Source: Chloroflexi bacterium UBA4730 (GTDB lineage: Bacteria > Chloroflexota > Limnocylindria > P2-11E). From it: DNA of 7,134 nt. Location: the NCBI GenBank assembly GCA_002404155.1, contig DHJC01000081.1, positions 114,949 to 122,082 of the forward strand. Reading direction: 5' to 3'. Below are positions 4,690-7,134 of the stretch, piece by piece. The stretch's first letter is position 1. Every line of letters begins with the position of its first letter. Both the position numbers and the translations under genes were made by a program. The notes below the pieces were generated by a model that searched no databases, was not told the origin of the DNA, and was given only the letters and a program-made list of their open reading frames with translations.

Positions 4690-5004
4690 GTGGACGAGAC
4701 AGGTGGCCAGAACGAGCTCAACAGCCGGATCGACGCCATGATCCAACGCCTCATCGAAGCCGACCAGGGGGGCTCCGGGATCGAGCCGATGAAGCTGGCG
4801 CATGAGCTTGGCGAGATCAAGATGCTGCTCGCCCGCCGCAAGACCATCCGCCCGCGGCCGGGCGGCGAGGGTCACTGGCGCTGCGAGGCCTGCGGGACGA
4901 TCACGCACGCGAGCGCCAAGCCGGAGCGGTGCCCGGAGTGCGGCGAGGCGCAGCTGTGGCCGGCCGATCTGGCCCAGCCCAATGTGGAGTCGGGCGCCGG
5001 CTAG
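4690..5004 (+). CDS. Rubredoxin-like zinc-ribbon protein
   Basis: This small cytoplasmic protein has 104 residues from GTG 4690, or 110 from ATG 4672. The N-terminal 50 residues are charged and probably helical (NSRIDAMIQRLIEAD, then LAHELGEIKMLLARRK). A basic Pro/Arg/Gly linker follows. The metal site is WRCEACG at about 63-69 and ERCPECGE at about 80-86, so Cys65, Cys68, Cys81 and Cys84 form CxxC-x12-CxxC. The layout resembles the rubredoxin-like domain at the end of rubrerythrins, without the ferritin-like part. It could bind zinc as a structural or protein/nucleic-acid contact module, or bind iron; sequence does not decide. I know no named family for the full length. It is the only clear plus-strand gene here, and its stop lies 6 nt from the stop of the convergent permease gene with no room for a terminator. 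Confidence 0.82.
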   Translation: MDETGGQNELNSRIDAMIQRLIEADQGGSGIEPMKLAHELGEIKMLLARRKTIRPRPGGEGHWRCEACGTITHASAKPERCPECGEAQLWPADLAQPNVESGAG

Positions 5005-5010
5005 GCTGGC

Positions 5011-5946
5011 TTAGCTCGTCTTGCGCGGATCGAGCGCGTCACGGAGCCCGTCGCCGATGAAGTTGATCGACAGGACCGTGAGGAAGATGAACAGGCCAGG
5101 GAAGATCGCCCAGTGCGGGGCGATGTCGAGGTAGTTCCGGGCGTCGTAGAGGATCCGGCCCCAGGTCGGCACGTCGGACGGGAACCCGAGCCCGAGGAAC
5201 GACAGCGTGGATTCGGTGAGGATCGCCCCGCCCACGCCGATCGTCGCGGCGACGAGGATCGGGCTCATCGCGTTCGGCAGGATGTGCCGCACGATGATCC
5301 GCCGGTCGCGGGCGCCGACCGAGCGCGCGGCCTCGACGAACTCTTTCTGCTTCAACGAGAGGAACGACGCGCGAACGAGCCGCGCGACGGGCATCCAGTT
5401 CAGGACGCCGATCACGCCGACGATCATCAGGAAGATCCCGAGCTCCGGCCCGAACGCGGCGCGCAACGAGTCGCGGAAGAGGTAGATGATCACGAGGAGC
5501 AGCGGGAGGACCGGCAGGGACAGGAACAGGTCGGTGAGCCGCATCAGCGGGTTGTCCATCCGGTTGAAGAAGCCGGCTGCCGCGCCGATGGTCGTGCCGA
5601 GGGTGATCGCGAGGAACACCGACGTGAGGCCCACGGCGATGGAGATCCGCCCGCCGAACATCGCGCGGGCCAAGAGGTCACGGCCGAGGTCGTCCGTGCC
5701 GAGCAGATGGTCCGCCGACGGTCCCTTCAACGACAGGGTGAAGTCGATGACGTCGATCTTCGTGTGGTAGAGCAGGGGCCCGACGAGCGTGAACAGGACC
5801 AGAAAGATGAAAGTCCCGAGGGCGACCATCGCCAGGCGGTGCCGGCGGAACTGCCACCACGCGTCCTTCCACAGCGACCGTGGCGGCCGAGTGATCGCCC
5901 CCACGAGCACGTTGGTCTTGGTCAGCTCCGCCGCAGGAGCAGCCAT
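5011..5946 (-). CDS. DppC-type peptide/nickel ABC transporter permease
   Basis: This is the second inner-membrane permease of a binding-protein-dependent importer of the peptide/nickel (Dpp/Opp/Nik) family, 311 residues, a normal length. A cytoplasmic N-terminal part (WWQFRRHRLAMVALG) leads into helix one at about 38-60. HLLGTDDLGRD (80-90) is a classical DppC motif. Further helices are at about 100-125, 135-156, 171-190, 229-250 and 281-303. The EAA-type cytoplasmic loop that contacts the ATPase is EFVEAARSVGARDRRI (about 202-217), followed by RHILPN. Other family marks are SFLGLG, TWGRIL and FIGDGLRDALDPR at the end. ATG 5946 shares its A with the TAA of the upstream permease gene, so translation is likely coupled. 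No ATPase gene follows. Substrate not predictable; oligopeptides are the default guess. Confidence 0.95.
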   Translation of the reverse strand: MAAPAAELTKTNVLVGAITRPPRSLWKDAWWQFRRHRLAMVALGTFIFLVLFTLVGPLLYHTKIDVIDFTLSLKGPSADHLLGTDDLGRDLLARAMFGGRISIAVGLTSVFLAITLGTTIGAAAGFFNRMDNPLMRLTDLFLSLPVLPLLLVIIYLFRDSLRAAFGPELGIFLMIVGVIGVLNWMPVARLVRASFLSLKQKEFVEAARSVGARDRRIIVRHILPNAMSPILVAATIGVGGAILTESTLSFLGLGFPSDVPTWGRILYDARNYLDIAPHWAIFPGLFIFLTVLSINFIGDGLRDALDPRKTS

Positions 5947-6905
5947 TACGAGTACCTGATCCGCGGGTCGAGGACGGCGTACAGGACGTCCGCGAACAGG
6001 TTGAACAGCACCACCAGCACTGCGAAGATCAGCAGGATCGCCGCGACCACCGGGGTGTCGCCGTCACCGATCGATCGCACCAGGAGCTCGCCGATCCCCG
6101 GCACCCGGAAGATCTGCTCGGTCACGATCGCTCCGCCGAAGACCGTGGGGACGCCCAGCGCGACAAGCGTGACCACCGGGATGAGGCTGTTCCGCAGTAC
6201 GTGGCGCAGCACGACGACCTGCTCCTTGAGGCCCTTCGAGCGCGCCGTCCGGACGTAGTCCAGCGGCAGATGCTCGAGCATCTCGGCGCGCGTGTAGCGC
6301 GCGATCGTCGCCGTGTCGAAGAGCGCCAGGACCGTGATCGGCATGATCGACTGCTTGACCTGATCGAGGAACGATCCGATGTCGTGGATCTGGAGCGTGG
6401 AGTCGTAGATGAACGGGAACCACCGGAGGTTGATGCTGAACACGATGATCAGGAGGATCCCGGTGAAGAACGTGGGCACCGAGAACCCGACGAACGCGAA
6501 GGTCGTCGCGGCGTGGTCGAACAGCGAGTAGCGCTTCACCGCGGAGATCATCCCGATCGGGACCGCCAGCAGCACGCCGATGATGTACGCCACGCCGACG
6601 ACCGCGAGCGTGTTCGGCACGCGCTGCTTCAGGAGGTCGATGACCGGCGAGTGGCTCATGAACGAGAAGCCGAAGTTCCCCTGGGCGAGGCTCGTCACCC
6701 ACTTCACGTAGCGGATGGGCCAGGGGTCGTCGAGGCCGAGCGCGGTGCGGATCGTCGCGCGGACCTCCGGCGGGACGCGCGGGTCGGCGCCGAATGAGGA
6801 GAGCGGATCGGTGGGTGCGAGCGCAAGGATGGCAAAGACGACGAAGCTGATGACCGCCACCGTCGGGATGGCGATGAGGAGGCGTCTGAGGATGTATCTG
6901 CTCAC
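5946..6905 (-). CDS. DppB-type peptide/nickel ABC transporter permease
   Basis: This is the first permease of the same importer, 319 residues, full length. The N terminus MSRYILRRLLIAIPT with helix one at about 9-30 is the standard DppB start. A periplasmic segment follows, containing LGLDDPWPIRYVKWV (about 56-70) and GNFGFSF (76-82). Helices are at about 98-121, 131-156, 188-203, 238-258 and 285-310. The EAA loop reads DYVRTARSKGLKEQVVVLRH (about 216-235), with the conserved Gly at 225, then RNSLIPVVT. The protein ends VLDPRIRYS. It starts at GTG 6905 with a modest TGAGG about 9 nt upstream. It lies downstream of a solute-binding protein gene across an 82-nt gap with a strong hairpin, and its stop overlaps the DppC start by one base. 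The pair would form the channel of the importer in the plasma membrane. Confidence 0.95.
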   Translation of the reverse strand: MSRYILRRLLIAIPTVAVISFVVFAILALAPTDPLSSFGADPRVPPEVRATIRTALGLDDPWPIRYVKWVTSLAQGNFGFSFMSHSPVIDLLKQRVPNTLAVVGVAYIIGVLLAVPIGMISAVKRYSLFDHAATTFAFVGFSVPTFFTGILLIIVFSINLRWFPFIYDSTLQIHDIGSFLDQVKQSIMPITVLALFDTATIARYTRAEMLEHLPLDYVRTARSKGLKEQVVVLRHVLRNSLIPVVTLVALGVPTVFGGAIVTEQIFRVPGIGELLVRSIGDGDTPVVAAILLIFAVLVVLFNLFADVLYAVLDPRIRYS

Positions 6906-6931
6906 CTACTCGTACCTCATCCCGGCAGTCC

Positions 6932-6966
6932 CGGTGACGCGGTGGAGCTCGTCCACCGCGTCACCG
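6932..6966 (-). other. 15-bp intercistronic hairpin between binding protein and permease
   Basis: CGGTGACGCGGTGGA (6932-6946) pairs perfectly with TCCACCGCGTCACCG (6952-6966) around a 5-nt loop, in the 82-nt gap between the binding-protein stop and the DppB start. No T-run follows on the minus strand. Structures at this place in importer operons commonly protect the upstream message or partly stop transcription, so that more binding protein than permease is made. That role is inferred here. Confidence 0.6.
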
Positions 6967-6987
6967 TACACCGCCCCTACGCCCGGG

Positions 6988-7134
6988 TTACTTGTACCAG
7001 TCAGCGATCGCGTACATCTCGGAGTCCCACCCCGTCGGGACGGCCCCCTTGATGGTCTTGCTGATACCTGACGTCACCTGGGTCCGCGTGACGACCGGGA
7101 TGATCACGACGTTGAGGATCAGGTTGTCGTTGGC
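6988..7134 (-). CDS. Peptide-type ABC solute-binding protein, C-terminal end
   Basis: Only the last 48 codons lie in the window; the gene continues past the right edge. The visible protein runs from ANDNLILNVVIIPVV through SKTIKGAVPTGWDSEMY to IADWYK and a TAA stop. A short beta strand with an I-P-V-V pattern, then a segment ending in G-W-D-S-E-M-Y-x-I-x-D-W, is typical of the very C terminus of family 5 solute-binding proteins (DppA/OppA type), which bind peptides or similar ligands outside the membrane. The position immediately upstream of DppB and DppC genes supports the call. The fragment is too short to say anything about ligand preference. Confidence 0.85.
   Translation of the reverse strand, partial: ANDNLILNVVIIPVVTRTQVTSGISKTIKGAVPTGWDSEMYAIADWYK

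Noticed and set aside
4027..4908. 293-codon version of the CHRD protein
   Set aside because: The extension lies antisense to the zinc-ribbon gene and would bury the signal peptide and lipobox in the middle of the protein.
5113..6258. Plus-strand open frame of 381 codons
   Set aside because: It is antisense to the two permease genes, reads as a Glu/Arg/Asp/His-rich shadow, and has no motif.
1..7134. CRISPR array, transposase, integrase or attachment site
   Set aside because: No regularly spaced direct repeats, no transposase-like protein and no tRNA gene were seen.

Overview
The window is GC-rich, with strongly G/C-biased third codon positions and several GTG starts. It looks like part of a bacterial chromosome. 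The gene content (ABC-2 exporter, small Lmo0937-type membrane protein, CHRD-domain lipoprotein, Dpp-type permeases with their own binding protein) would fit a high-GC Chloroflexota or actinobacterial lineage. That placement is inference; no marker gene is present. Nearly all genes lie on the minus strand, so the text below follows transcription from high to low coordinates.

Region A (7134-5011, minus): the C-terminal end of a peptide-type solute-binding protein, a 15-bp hairpin in the gap, then a DppB-type and a DppC-type permease joined by a one-base stop/start overlap. The operon ends here without ATPase genes. It runs tail to tail, 6 nt apart, into a small plus-strand rubredoxin-like zinc-ribbon protein (4690-5004).

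Region B (4584-4027, minus): a secreted CHRD-domain lipoprotein followed by a perfect 15-bp hairpin.

Region C (about 3943-3148): about 800 bases with no credible protein gene. It is tiled almost end to end with perfect 5-9 bp stem-loops whose loops are purine-rich on the minus strand. I read it as a candidate large structured RNA, or a very long structured leader of the next gene. It is the most unusual part of the window.

Region D (3147-2077, minus): a potassium channel with a TIGYGD filter and a C-terminal domain of about 200 residues that I cannot assign to a function. Downstream, 2076-1716 holds a weak hairpin and a possible plus-strand membrane-protein remnant.

Region E (1715-1566, minus): a 49-residue Lmo0937-family membrane protein with a near-ideal ribosome binding site, followed by two hairpins.

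Region F (1435-1, minus): an ABC-2 type exporter operon (ATPase, then a truncated permease coupled by a 4-bp overlap). It is preceded by a sigma70-like promoter and a leader of about 250 nt containing a stem-loop, a possible 27-codon leader ORF and an intrinsic terminator ending in T4. This architecture suggests transcription attenuation or a riboswitch-like control of the exporter.
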